This document shows, one piece after another, positions 20,316 to 31,744 of a stretch of DNA of 64,000 bases. The position numbers were made by a program, and so were the translations under genes. Within the stretch, counting starts at the first letter, position 1; each line of letters begins with the position of its first letter. The notes under the pieces are model-generated. The model was not told where the DNA came from, did not search any database, and saw only the letters and a list, made by a program, of their open reading frames with translations. Source of the DNA: Ascochyta rabiei (taxonomy: Eukaryota > Ascomycota > Dothideomycetes > Pleosporales > Didymellaceae). The stretch lies in NCBI RefSeq assembly GCF_004011695.2, contig NC_082409.1:372001-436000 (forward strand), written 5' to 3'.

Positions 20316-21808
20316 ATGTTATTGTTAGATCTGCCACCGGAAGTTTTTGGATTCGTGATCGCGCACCTCGTCAATGATTCAGGCATATCAGAAGCTTGGC
20401 AGCACCGCAAAGTTTGCCGTATGTGCCAATATGTTCACCAGACTGATTGAATGCTGAAGATACTTGCTCAATCCGATGCCATGCTTACATTTGTGCAGGC
20501 ACCTTCCGCAGATCCATCGAATTCGAAACACTTGCGAATCAGCCCACCCAAGCTTTCTTTCGCGCAAAAAACAGCGCACATGGCATACTCAAAAACAACA
20601 TGGCTCTCTATCTCAGCTACCGCATAAGGGCGCTGAAAGGTGCTTATACCTTTCTTCCACTCTTCTTGAAGAGAATCTGCGACACCATGACTGTGGGGCT
20701 AGCGGAGGGCAACTATCCAACCCAGAAGCAGTATGAGCGAGTCCTCTGTAGACTGCTCGTCAAAGAGGGAAACGGCGTTAAAACTCTGCTCACGACCAAA
20801 TCACCAGGGCGGCCTAGAAAATACAGCTATGACGTATCCCTATACGACAAGGATGTGTCCAGCGACTACATCGCAGCTGCAGCCGCTGTTGGTAACCTAC
20901 AGGCACTACGAACGGCCCTAGACGACGATCCGTGCAGGATTTGGGATGAGTCGCCAGCCTTCGGGTATCCTCTTGCTGCTGCAGCAGCGGGGAGTCATCA
21001 CGAGATTGTTCGCGCCATCGTTAAACATTTCGAACAAACCCAGGAGCACATACATATGGACTACGTCCAAATTCAGTTCAGGTTCGCGCTCGATGCTGCC
21101 TTCGAAGCTAAAGACTTACATACCGCCTTGCTCCTTCTCCAAATCTTCAACGAGTATGGCGCACCTCTTGGTAGGAACCTACTCCGCTCATGGACCTTGA
21201 AAGCAGTTGGTACGGAGAGTGGCAAAGTCATCCGTCAAGTCCTGAACTTGAGACAGCTGTCCACTGTGGGATCTGCATTCGAAACTGCATGCATTTCCGA
21301 AAATCTCAAAGCTGTGCGCGAGTTCATCAGTGAAGGTCTGCTACCTCTCCACTGCAGCTGCTCTGACACCACGTGTCATACTCCTATCCACGTTGCAGCA
21401 TCGTTTGGAAGCACGGAGATAGTCGAAGAGCTTATACATTCAGGAGCTGACCCGAACGGATGCTTTGTGCGTGACAACAAGTGTCGTCCCCTTTGGATCG
21501 CCATCTTGAAGAATAGGAAAGGTGTTGTACGGGTCTTACTTCGACACAGTGCAAACCCGGAGTTTGTTTTGTCGCTTTGGGATGAAGAGAAGGACCTCTT
21601 CAAGGACAAACGAGCCTCTATCGGGGTTCTACTGAACAAAGCAAAACGCAGGAAGAACTACTACGTGCCTCCAAAGACCCCCAGAATCCAGTTTGCTGCC
21701 GATGCAGCGGATCTGACGATTCTAAGGAGAAGGCGGAAGAGACCTTGTTGCGGATGGAGTGATTGCCTGGTAATGGCTTCCAAGGTTTGGAGCACAGGAC
21801 TCTCTTAG
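20316..21808 (+). CDS. F-box-like/ankyrin-repeat protein (paralogue of the gene at 59.1-60.6 kb)
   Basis: Exons 20316-20418 and 20499-21808 (80-bp intron, phase 1 after codon 34) give 470 residues. The N-terminus MLLLDLPPEVFGFVIAHLV resembles an F-box-type helix pair that would recruit SKP1. The middle is helical and holds an A/G-rich pair of repeats (YIAAAAAVGNLQALRTAL, YPLAAAAAGSHHEIVRAI). Clear ankyrin repeats lie at about 320-390: TPIHVAASFGSTEIVEELI-SGADPNG, then PLWIAILKNRKGVVRVLL. The C-terminus is rich in basic residues. The paralogue shares the first-exon length (103 bp), the intron phase and the LLLDLPPE start. A role as a ubiquitin-ligase adaptor is inference. The family looks lineage-expanded. 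The C-terminus could extend through an unseen intron. Confidence 0.82.
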
Positions 21809-22581
21809 CCGCTGGTGCTTTTGTAACCAACCACGATCTAGCTACGTGCTTAAGCTTGTAATCAAATTGAGCATATTTTTGTCGTCTTTGTGATGACCTG
21901 ACCGACTCGTTGTCGACTCGGCCCTTTGAATGGCCTGATCATGCGAGAGGAATTTATGATTGCGGATGACACCGGAAATTTACATAAGAAGACCGCGTGA
22001 GAATGGAAACCGGCAGAATGAGTCCCAGAACCGCCTCAAGTCTTTTTAATGCCCCGTTTTTAAAACACCCATGCGCCTCCCATTCTTTCTTTCCAACCGC
22101 AAAGCTTAGACTAGCAGGTTAGAAGCTTGATCTAGTACAGTTCGCATCCTTCGATAACGGTTCGCCATCAAAGGATCCGGTTCAGTCGCGATGTAGCTAA
22201 GCTTTGCTTATCGAGGAAGCTTAGCGAGATTGCGTTTATACTGCAATGGGAAGGTACTGTCAGCAACGTGCTCTACAACGCGGATTGTAATTAGTACCTG
22301 CAAGAATAACACTCCTCACAGATAGCGATTAGACGGAGGAGCTGATACATCGGTTCAGCTGCATAATCACCCCACCTTGCCGGTTCTGTACGATGATACG
22401 CAAGAGGGATTGTCAGGGGTGGACATGAGGAAAGAGCTGACATTTGAACACCAAAGGATTCACTTGATTGGAGGCACTTAATCATGTTATTGCCTTAAGT
22501 ACTGTGCAAGATCTGGGTGACTCGTGGGAATTACCATCTCCTTGAACCCCGAAGGTTCATTATACCACATCTCGCTTCACT
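21809..22581. other. Intergenic, upstream of the prenyltransferase
   Basis: 773 bp without a gene. It shows repeated aagctta/aagcttg words near 22105-22230. It includes the promoter of the prenyltransferase gene. Confidence 0.5.
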
Positions 22582-24042
22582 ATGGCTCCAGGTGCAATCC
22601 ACTCTCTACCCTCTAACGACCTCCGTTTGACCAACGGTACAAGGTATGAGCAGGAAATCGATGTCAAGGCCAAAACCTCTCTTTGTACAGACCTCGATGT
22701 TGGGAGCACAAGCAGGACTGGAAAGGACCCGGTCGATATTATCAACTCCATCATTTGCTTCCGCAACACTGAAAATCAGTTCTGGTGGGAGAGGACAGGA
22801 GGTCAACTAGCAGAGCTTCTCAAGTATGCTGGGTACGAGAAGACAGAGCAGTACAACGAGCTACTGTTCTTCGCTTTGCACATCGTCCCTGAACTCGGAC
22901 CAGCCCCAGAAGCGAATGGCCATTTGCGATGGCGTAGCCCTCAAACACCAGACGGCACCCCTTTGGACCTCAGCTGGGAATGGGGACTCGACGGAAAAGG
23001 AGTGATCCGCACTTCATTTGAGCCGATCGGGCCTCTTGCTGGAACGAAGGCAGACCCCTTCAATCGCTTTGAAACCGACGTTTGGATCCGTCATCTCCAG
23101 AGTCAAGGTCTCGTGGCTGGGCTTGATCTTGACTGGTACCACCACTTCACAAATACCATTCTACCAAGCAAGCTGGACCGTGTGAAGATGACAGAAAAGC
23201 TCAATTTCGAGCTCGCGCCCGTTGCTGGCACTTTTGTCACTCGAGACATTGACAGGAACGGTCCGATCATCAAGATGTACATGTTTCCTGGTTTGAAGGC
23301 ACAAGAGCTTGGTATCTCTAACGCTGAGGTCGTCTTCCGAGCAGTTCAGAGTCTGCCCGCAGATCAGTATACATCGCTGAACTTTGAACCCCTGCATGAG
23401 TATCTTCGCGAGGCTGACAGGAAGTGGGGAATGGAGATTGGAATTTTCTCGTTCGATCTCATCTCGCCACAGAAGTCGAGGATCAAGATCTATACACGGG
23501 CACCGAACACGACCGTCGAGTATCTTATGGACGCACTCACCCTCGGAGGTCGGTACGATCTATCTATGTACAGCGCAGAAGCCATCCAGGACGTGAAAGA
23601 CTTTTGGAAAATCTTCATCGGCGACGCGCCAGACGTACTGTCCCAAAGCGGAGCAGAGCGCGCTGGCCCGGGCTTCTACTTCACTGCTAAGGCTGGCAAG
23701 CCGACAACACCCAAGGTGTACATCTCGCCTGCTTCCTTTTGTCAAAACGATGCGGAAGTGCTGGCGCGGCTGCGACATTACTTCTCCACCAGGCGGGATG
23801 CGGCGCAGATGCTGCCACAAATGGACAACTACGAAAAAGCATTGAGATCGATATAGTAAGTGAAGTTTCCCTCTCTTGTTGGCGCGTTTGCTAATATTTG
23901 AAATAGCGGAACAAACTTCTTGGAGAATACTTGCGACATCCACTTCTATGTCAGCTGCGCATTACAGAAGGATCAGCTGAGGGTCGTCACGTATCTATGC
24001 CCGCAGACTCTGGCTCGTGAAGCAGAATTACGAAAACTGTAG
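22582..24042 (+). CDS. DMATS-family aromatic prenyltransferase
   Basis: Exons 22582-23855 and 23907-24042 (51-bp intron gtaagt...aatag with gctaat branch) give 469 residues, the normal family size. These soluble ABBA-fold enzymes move a prenyl group from dimethylallyl or longer diphosphate to an indole or other aromatic ring. Visible features: FWWERTGGQLAELL near 68-80, substrate strand GTPLDLSWEW (125-134), and diphosphate-binding basic/Tyr pairs R143, K231-x-Y233, K302-x-Y304 and K378-x-Y380. The second exon restores the last strands (CDIHFYVSCAL). At the position where I expect the catalytic Glu of indole prenyltransferases (G-T-P-x-E) there is D129. No NRPS, PKS or P450 lies within the window, so it may act on a free amino acid or a metabolite made elsewhere. 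The nearest regulator is the Zn2Cys6 gene at 25-28 kb. Substrate not predictable here. Confidence 0.93.
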
Positions 24043-25264
24043 CCGCCCTTAGTGTAAGAGCCGTGAGGATATCATGTCATACTTTTTGTATTTCATAGGG
24101 ATTCCATACCCCACATTTAGTTGCGTAGGGACGCTGCGCGAACAGCCATGCCACCTTTTTTTTTAATATTGAACTATCCTTGACAATATATTTTGACTTT
24201 AAGTGCCACCAACATGAGAAGAGATATTTAGTAGTTATAGGGTTGCATTGATCATCCATACCTTGGCAACTAATTCTAAACCCCAACAAAGCAGCATACG
24301 ACCATCAACATCGTTCCTCATCTCAAATAGAAAGTCCCTCACTCCAACTGAGATTTTTTCCTCTTCAAAGAGAACGACCGGGCCATCTCCATCTTTAGTT
24401 CCACTGCTTCGGCAGCTTTTCCATACTGGTCAAGTATACGATAAGATGAAAGTCTTTGCAAACCCAAAAGGCCAACCCGATCGAAATAACTGTTAATGGG
24501 TGGAAGCAGCCAAACAGTCTGATTGTTTGGAAAAAAGAGCACTGCTGACAAGATCGCCGGACCTGATGGTCGTTGGTTCTGTATCCCACCGAGGGAGGGG
24601 ATAGCAGTACTTCTTGATACTCCCACTAGATCAGGAAATACCAATCGCTCCGCGTTCGTGGTAGAAATAGACTGTGGTTCTACTTGTCGGATAGGGAGGC
24701 AGAAAGTGTCTGTGTTTACTTTGAGGAACTGCGATTCTTTCGACACGTTGAAGCGAAGGTCTCAATGATTTCCTCTCCTAGCTCTTGGCCTCGCGCAAAA
24801 CTCCGCTCTTTTGTACTACCCTGTATAAACTCGCACATTGATACCCAGCGCCGTCGTATCGGCACTATATATTGAGCTCCTCCCAAGCTATGTTCGGTAC
24901 GTATATGACTCCAATCAAAAAGCCATTGTGGCGTGTAGATCATCCCATCTATCAGACCGCGAACGAGTCGGGTAGAGTGGTGCGGGTTTCTCAAAATCTG
25001 GGGTGCGTTTACTGCTCCCGCATTTCGGAGCAGACCCGAGGTTATGCACTTCATTTACAGAATCATGAAGATGGAGTCCAAAAAAAACCAAAAAAAAATC
25101 GGGTTTGAAAAATTCCTAAACATTTCTTCGTATATACTAGTGCGGGCTCTGATCTCTGATCTAATAGCTGCCCTTGTGGTATCGTAAACCATATATTCAA
25201 CATTAAAAATTGAGCAGGGTGTTAGAACATCCCCCCGTTACGCCACTTATCCTCTTGTCTAGCA
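24043..25264. other. Intergenic between convergent genes
   Basis: 1.2 kb between the 3' ends of the prenyltransferase and the Zn2Cys6 gene. It has a T-run near 24156 and an A-run with short interruptions at 25079-25098. Local AT content is higher than in neighbouring genes. No gene seen. Confidence 0.5.
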
Positions 25265-28173
25265 TTACCGTCCGCCGTTCATGTTGTTGTGATTGAACTG
25301 ACTTGTTCCGTGATTTGTTTGGGAGTAATCAGGCATTACGCCGTTCATGCTGATGCCGTCTTCGTAGCCGCTGTAACCAGTCATGTCTGCCCAGTCCCAT
25401 TCAAGTGTCATGGGCATCTTCCAGAGATCTTGCGGGACGCTGTTGAATGTCTGATCGAATTGGCCCATTGCCATGGCATTGAGGTTGTTGTTCATGCTAT
25501 TGACGTCGGCGCCAGTTGTCATCGGTAGATTGCCTTGTTGCTGGATCATTTGCGCGGTCATAGAGGGTGAGCCGTATTGGCGCATGGGTGCGTTGGCCTG
25601 CAACGAGGCATGAGTGAAGTTGGGTGAGAATGGGAAAGGCTGTGATGGTTAGTAATGATTTTCAACCTCGCTGCGTTTGTACGTACCTCGTTGAAGCCTT
25701 GGAAGTCGGAGTTGAAGATGAGACCCTCTTGCTGAGGAGGTGGCGGCTGCGGTGAGGGTGCGACGTTTGGTGACGACTGTGAGAGCGACTCGTGCCGTGT
25801 CGACAATAGCTCGGCTGCTGTGGCTTCTATTTGAGCGTCCTGCTCGGTGTCGCCCAGTTTCCTCTTACGGCGTGAGGCATGCTCTCTATCTGTCTTGTCT
25901 AGAACAATGGCAACAATGCGCTCGAACTCTGCGCATACACTGCACATACGCTTGACGCTGCCGCTGCCTTGTTCGTCATTGAGCATGTTCAGGAAGTTCA
26001 CGACAAGCTTCATCAGTTTGTGGTCCGATCTTGACCTCGTATCCTGTGGATTTTGCAGGATGTTTGCGAACAAAGTGACGAGTGCTGTGACAGGGAAGTA
26101 AATAACGAGCCAAATGCAGGACAGATCCCCCTTGGGAATATACTTGAGCAAGTGGATCGAGGCCCGAGCTGCCTGTACACATAGTTGTGCTGACATGAAG
26201 ACTCGGGGGTTGAGTGGACGAGCGTTCAAGCCTTGGATGGCAAAATTCGATAGTCGGCTCGTCCAGTAGCCATGGTGCACACTCATGCGGTGGATCGTGG
26301 TCAGGCAGTTGTAGTAACCGAGATGCAGAACTGCAACCTGGAGGATGAGAGGCGTATGTGAGGCTTTGATGTCGTGTTCGGGGCGGAACTCGAGGGCGAT
26401 GCCGTCTTTCCATTCTTCCAAAATTCGATCCAGCTCGCCAATCGTGTTGAGAAGTTCGCCGTCTGTTTGTTTCGACGCTTTGACAGAGTACAGTCCCTTG
26501 TAGACTTTGCTCTGAATGATGGAAAATGTGCACATGAGGCGGAACAAATTCATCGTCCCCTTCCCGTCTGCAAGTGGAATGTTGCCTATGTTGTCTGATG
26601 GAAATTCGCTCGGTAACTCAACGTTCATGTCATCATCATCTTGGATAGGCGGCCGACCGGAGCGCAAGCAAATGTCCTTGTCGAGCATATACGCAATCCA
26701 GAATACACGCTTCCGTTGTTCAACCTCGGCATTATTGAGATTGAAGTTGGCTCCCTTCTTGTGCAGCCCAATGCTATGTGCGAGTCGCATTGCTGTTGCA
26801 ACGAAGAAATACGTGGGTTGTGGATTCGGGGTGCCGAGTAAAAATAAGCCAATGCCTAACAAAGCCTGTACGCTGAGCAAGTCAGTGTTGCGCATCGTCA
26901 GCTCGACCATCACGCTCATGGCATTCTTGAGGTACTGCCAAGCCTTTTCGTCTTCCTCTGCTGCCACCAGGTTGCTCATGACACGCAATCGATGGGCGAA
27001 AGCCAGGGCAACATTCAGGCTAGCCCACCAGCCTGAGCCTTCGTAGGGGTCCTTTGAGTAGTGTTTATCCACAAGGTGCATAAAGGTCGGCTCATGGAAC
27101 AGTGGAAACATGCAGTTGAAGTTCTCGAAGTAGTCCTTTAGGAGTGATAGGGCTTCGTGCTTTGGTGGTAGCTGCTTGTAGACTCGGCGCTTGAAGATGT
27201 CCTGGAATACGTCTGGCCGCCACTGTATCCACTTGTTATCTTCTACGGCTGCTGTAGAGATCATGTTCTGGAAGGAAGAGTCGCCCGTTTTCTCGTTCAC
27301 CCATTGGATACCTTTGGGTGAGAAGATGGAGAAGCCAGACGACGAGCCTAAAAAGTCAGTGACGTAACGCAGAAACTCCCTAGCGCATCATACCAATATA
27401 TCTGGTCTCGCCGTAGTTATTGGTGACCAGAGAGCACATCATCTCTGCGAGTGCGTCATCTCCATCCTTGCCCTTCCCCACGGACTGTGTTTCTGGTTCA
27501 GGTGAAGCTGTGCCACTCCTGGGGCTCGGGAGGGTCGGCTGCACCGGTGTGCCATAGTTGGTAGATGGGGGTACTGTCGACTGCCTCCTGTCCTCAGACA
27601 GGCTCTGTCTGGGTGTTTCCGAGCGCCCAGCCCGGTCTGTCAATCGCTTCTCGATGGTCGCAAGATCGGTGCTGCCGTCGTCGTCCTCTGGAAGCACACC
27701 AGACAGGCGCATCAGCGACTCCATGCGTGCTAGACGGTTCTCGAGACCTTCAATGTATTTGGCGCTGCAGGGCATCCGTCAGCTGAAGAGGCGTTGGGTG
27801 TTGGCAGTGCTGGACTCACCCTTTCGGAGGCTGGCGTTTCTTCTCAACCTGTGTGAAGATGCATTCGGTCTTGTAGTTCTGGCAATGCGTGCATGAGGGC
27901 ATTTTGCCGTCGCATTTGATCTTCTTCTTTCGGCACATGTCGCAGGCCTGTGCCCAGTCAGCGTTGTCGCGTCACTCGTGGCGGAGCATGTACCCTTGCG
28001 ATGCGTCTTCTCTTTGCATCTCCCTGGTCGTTTTGGTCGTCCATGTCGTCCTGGGCAAACATGTTCTGGGGAAGCTGCGAGGGGTCGAATTGGCCGCTGC
28101 CAAAGATGCGTGGAGGCGGCGGGTTCATCATTGGCGGCTGTGCGCCGTAGAAGCCATTCACGGAGGGGTTCAT
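25265..28173 (-). CDS. Zn2Cys6 fungal-specific transcription factor
   Basis: Five exons: 28173-27994, 27947-27820, 27764-27394, 27347-25687, 25639-25265, with introns of 46-55 bp, all keeping frame, give 904 residues. The zinc cluster is C62-x2-C65-x6-C72-x6-C79-x2-C82-x6-C89, preceded by the basic KRRRIAR and followed by a linker and a short dimerisation helix ([20 protein letters not shown]). A fungal_trans middle homology region follows (for example [17 protein letters not shown] and the R-x-R-V-F-W-I-A-Y motif). The C-terminus is Gln/Asn/Met-rich with a W-D-W-A-D-M stretch that could activate transcription. It binds DNA in the nucleus, presumably as a dimer. It looks like a conserved ascomycete regulator rather than a cluster-specific one, so control of the adjacent prenyltransferase is only possible. 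It is divergent from the alpha/beta hydrolase. Confidence 0.93.
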
Positions 28174-29030
28174 GGCGGCCGGGGGGTGCGGTCAGGGTGC
28201 AGAGGGAGGGCGAGCGTCACTGCTCCGCGTGGGTACGGGGGGTCGTGGTGTTTAGTGCGAGCAAAAGCTGGGGAGAGGGCGGATCGACAAGCTAGACCAG
28301 ATGAAACAGAGCCAGGCAGCGCACCAGCAGGGGTTGGGCACGTCGTCGCAGACCTGCAGCTGGTCGGATAGCGTCGAGCAGTGCGCGGGTGAGGCAGAAG
28401 CTTATTTGGCGTGCTGCCGTGATGCCGTGATGCGCGCGGTGGGGGCCAGGGCGGGCCAAAGGGGACGACCGTGTTGGGCAGCGTTCGAGTCCAGCTTGCA
28501 GGCTATGCACGTGACAAGAGCTTTTCTGATGGCGTGGTAGACCAGAACGAGCGACTTGAAATGAATTCTGTGTCGAGAGCTGAGCTGCAGCGCGTAGACG
28601 ATCACTGATGCTCTCGTCCGTTGTTCGCGCGAGGAGCAGCTGCGGAGCCGAATGCGGCCTAGTGCAGCGGTCCTGCCCATTTCAGCCAGGCGCGATGGAG
28701 CCTCGGTTTCGATCTAATCTGCATCCATCGAACAACTCTATCTCGACCTCATTGCCACAGCTGCTTGTGTTTGCGTCTTCTTTGTTACTTCCATAATCTG
28801 TAAGTATCCCTGAACCTGACAAGCTCCACGTCTGGCACACTTGTGGAGGCTTCGTTCTTGGTAGCGGTAGCTACAAAACCATCTCGCCAACGTTCTTGCC
28901 AACGTTTGTACTGCTGCGCCACGCTTGTCGCATCTTTGTGACTTGGCACCACCAATGCCTTGGTGCGAGACGCTGACTAACATGTCATTGTCAGTTCTGC
29001 GAATCACTTCCTCCCGTCCAGTCTTCAAAA
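28174..29030. promoter_or_regulatory. Divergent intergenic region
   Basis: 857 bp between the Zn2Cys6 gene and the alpha/beta hydrolase. G-rich near 28176-28260. No gene is visible; short open frames on both strands are not supported. Confidence 0.5.
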
Positions 29031-30711
29031 ATGGCACCACTGACTGCCGAAGAGCTGCAAAAGCACCCAGAGTACGAGCACACCATCTGGAAGCTTAAGC
29101 CGGACCAGCAAGGGAAAGTGGCTGTGGCAAACGGCCGAGGTGGCCCCATCAACATTGCCTACGAGGTTCACGGTCGTGGCGACCGCAAGATTGTGGTAAG
29201 TATGCAACTTTTGGAAATCTTCACGTCCAAGGCATCAAGTGCCAGCTTGCGTTGCCCTGCCTGATTTCCGCACTGGCTGTGGCAGGCAGCTTCTCGTTGC
29301 GTTTCGTTTCGGTTGCATGGACCGTCTCAGCCTTGAATCACACGTCTCATCTTATGAAGTCTCCTATCGCCGTACACCATCATTCTCTCTCTGCGGAAAA
29401 CTTCCGTATCCATCGTGCCTGCCGCATCGAGAACGCACACTTTAATTTCGCTCTCTTCAACCTGTTGGACATATTTGAAATGCCTCCACTAATGCCTTAC
29501 AGTGGGTCATGGGCCTTGGCGGCATGAAGTACGCATGGCAGCGACAGACCAAAGACTTCGGGCATACCCAAGGAGATAAGTACTCTTGTCTTGTTTACGA
29601 CAACCGTGGCATCGGCGACTCGGACAAGCCCAGGGCACGATACTCAACGTCGGAGATGGCTAAAGACGTCATCGAAGTAATAGACCATTTGGGCTGGACC
29701 GACAAGCGCCAATTGCATGTCATCGGTATCAGCATGGGCGGCATGATTGCGCAAGAAGTGGTAAGTGCTTGCTTTCTCTCTCGCATTGACTTTCATGCCA
29801 TTATTGCTCCATCCAAAGCTATATTTGCTCGAGAGGTGCTTGAGTGAGGGTCTCGGAAGCTCTACCGTCCGTCCAAAAGACTACCTGAAACAGGACGGGA
29901 TAGGCAGCAACCGTCGTCGCCTTGACTATCAAGCGGTACCCTGCAACCGTCGGCGTGCCTGACGTCAGCCCCGCTCCGCCCCACCCCCGCGTGTCTCCTA
30001 CGCTGTCACGAGAAGCTACCGTAAGAGGCGAAAATCGCAGCTGATCGTAACTCCCAGGCAATGTTGATCCCTAGTCGTATCTGTACTCTCTCTCTGGTCT
30101 CCACTGCCGCTGGCGTATTCCGCACAACTGGCTTCATTGAGAACATTTACAACCGCGCGAACCTACTCATCCCCAAGTCTATCGATTCCCAAATCGAGAG
30201 TGTAAAAAAGAACTTGTATACTGAATCCTGGCTGAATAGCACCGACACGCTTGAGCCCGTTGTCCAATCCTTCCCCACAAATGGTGACCGTTTTGGAGCA
30301 AACGAGCTCTGGAAACGGCAACACCCAGAATACTTCGCCAAGCCCGGCTTTATTTGCCAACTCATCGCTGCGGGGTGGCACAACAAAACCCCCGAGCAGC
30401 TGCAGCAAATCGCAAAGGAGGTGGGTAAGAAGCGCATCATGGTCGTTCACGGAACAAAAGATCAGATGATCACATTTCCACACGGTGTAGTGCTATGGAG
30501 AGGGCTAGAAAAGGGCCAAGGCAAGACGGGAACAGAGAACTGGCTCGGCATCGAGGATGAGGAGGACGTCTGGCAGGAGGGCGAGGTTGAAAAGCATTTC
30601 GTCAAGGGCCAGGGCCACGTTCTGCCTGCGGAGATGAGGGAGGAGTTTCAAGGTTGGGTAGAGAGGCTCATCGAGAGGGGGCTGAAGTTGAATCAAGAGG
30701 AAGCCATCTAA
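29031..30711 (+). CDS. Alpha/beta hydrolase fold protein
   Basis: Three exons, 29031-29195, 29503-29760 and 30058-30711, give 358 residues. After splicing the fold reads in order: strand and oxyanion region (V-M-G-L-G-G-M-K), DNRGIGDSDKP, nucleophile elbow G-I-S132-M-G-G, a lid with an N-terminal glycolipid-like helix, acid D276 in HGTKDQM, and base H328 in GQGHVLP. So a Ser-Asp-His triad is intact and the enzyme should cleave an ester, amide or similar bond. Substrate unknown; no signal peptide is seen, so it is probably cytosolic. Both introns are about 300 bp, much longer than the 44-90 bp typical here, and show no obvious similarity to each other. The acceptor of intron 2 (ctcccag at 30057) is inferred from frame and could shift slightly. 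Confidence 0.9.
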
Positions 30712-31744
30712 GGGAAGACAGACACCGGAAAGAGACGTGAAGGCACCTTTAAGATATTCGAAACACAGATAGTTATAGACAAGTATATATCACACAAAGT
30801 ACGATCCTTGTACACAAGCGGGATACAAATCAAAGAAAGCACCAACTAAAGCCATCATACTTTCAATGCCACCTCTCCAGAGCTACAAATTGCACAAAAA
30901 ACTGCACAACAGCTCAATCCAACCTCCTCAAATCTCCACTTCGATCGCATGCCCAGATTTCAAGATACAACGCACGATCCCATGTGCTCGAGCCTTCTGA
31001 AGTACAACGCCTGCATCAACAGTCACATGGATGGTCCTGCGGGCATGCATCGCGTAGAGCTTCCGTGGATCGGAGTTCCCAGGATCTTCCCGTCAGCCGG
31101 CAACTAGCTCGTCATGTGGATGGGAACAACGACAGCCAAAACGATACGAACGCGTTTCTTCAGTAGCAGGGTAAGGGCGGTGCAATAGAAACAAGGACAG
31201 GACCAAGAGAGATGAATATCGAGATATCGGGAGTCACGCTGCAAGTACGGTACCCTGAGGGTTAGGGAAGTAAGGGATCGGATTGGATTGGAGCAGGGAG
31301 TTTGGCATGGAAATGGATTGTGAGTTTCGGTCTCGGTGGTAGTGCTTTATATAAAATGCGAATATTGCTGCTCTGACGACTTGGCAAACATGGTGGGGAT
31401 ACTGCGATGCGGAAAGCGTGTCGAGAAGGGGGCGTAGGGGTTGTAGGAATATACGAGATGAGATGAAGCAGTAGTGTTTGAGATCAGCGTCACGTTCTAA
31501 TATCTGAATAGAAGAGATGTTGTGCAGCTAGAGATATATTATGGTGTGTGAAATTGGTACAACGCCCAACTCTCCCAATTAAGAGGCTATCGTGTATTTG
31601 CACCACGTCGCCAACCACCATATGACGCACTCTCAGTGTATCGCCAGGTACTCCACTCCGCTGTCTACCACTCCTTTTTTCTTCCACGCCATGACTTCTC
31701 TACGCGATTTGCTCAGACGAAAGTCGAGTTGGGAGCCGCTGTGC
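30712..31744. other. Intergenic, no gene seen
   Basis: Between the hydrolase stop and the dioxygenase relic. Short open frames only. Part is the hydrolase 3' UTR. Confidence 0.5.

Noticed and set aside
24280..24310. catacgaccat word resembling the start of fungal 5S rRNA
   Set aside because: The following sequence does not continue as 5S rRNA.
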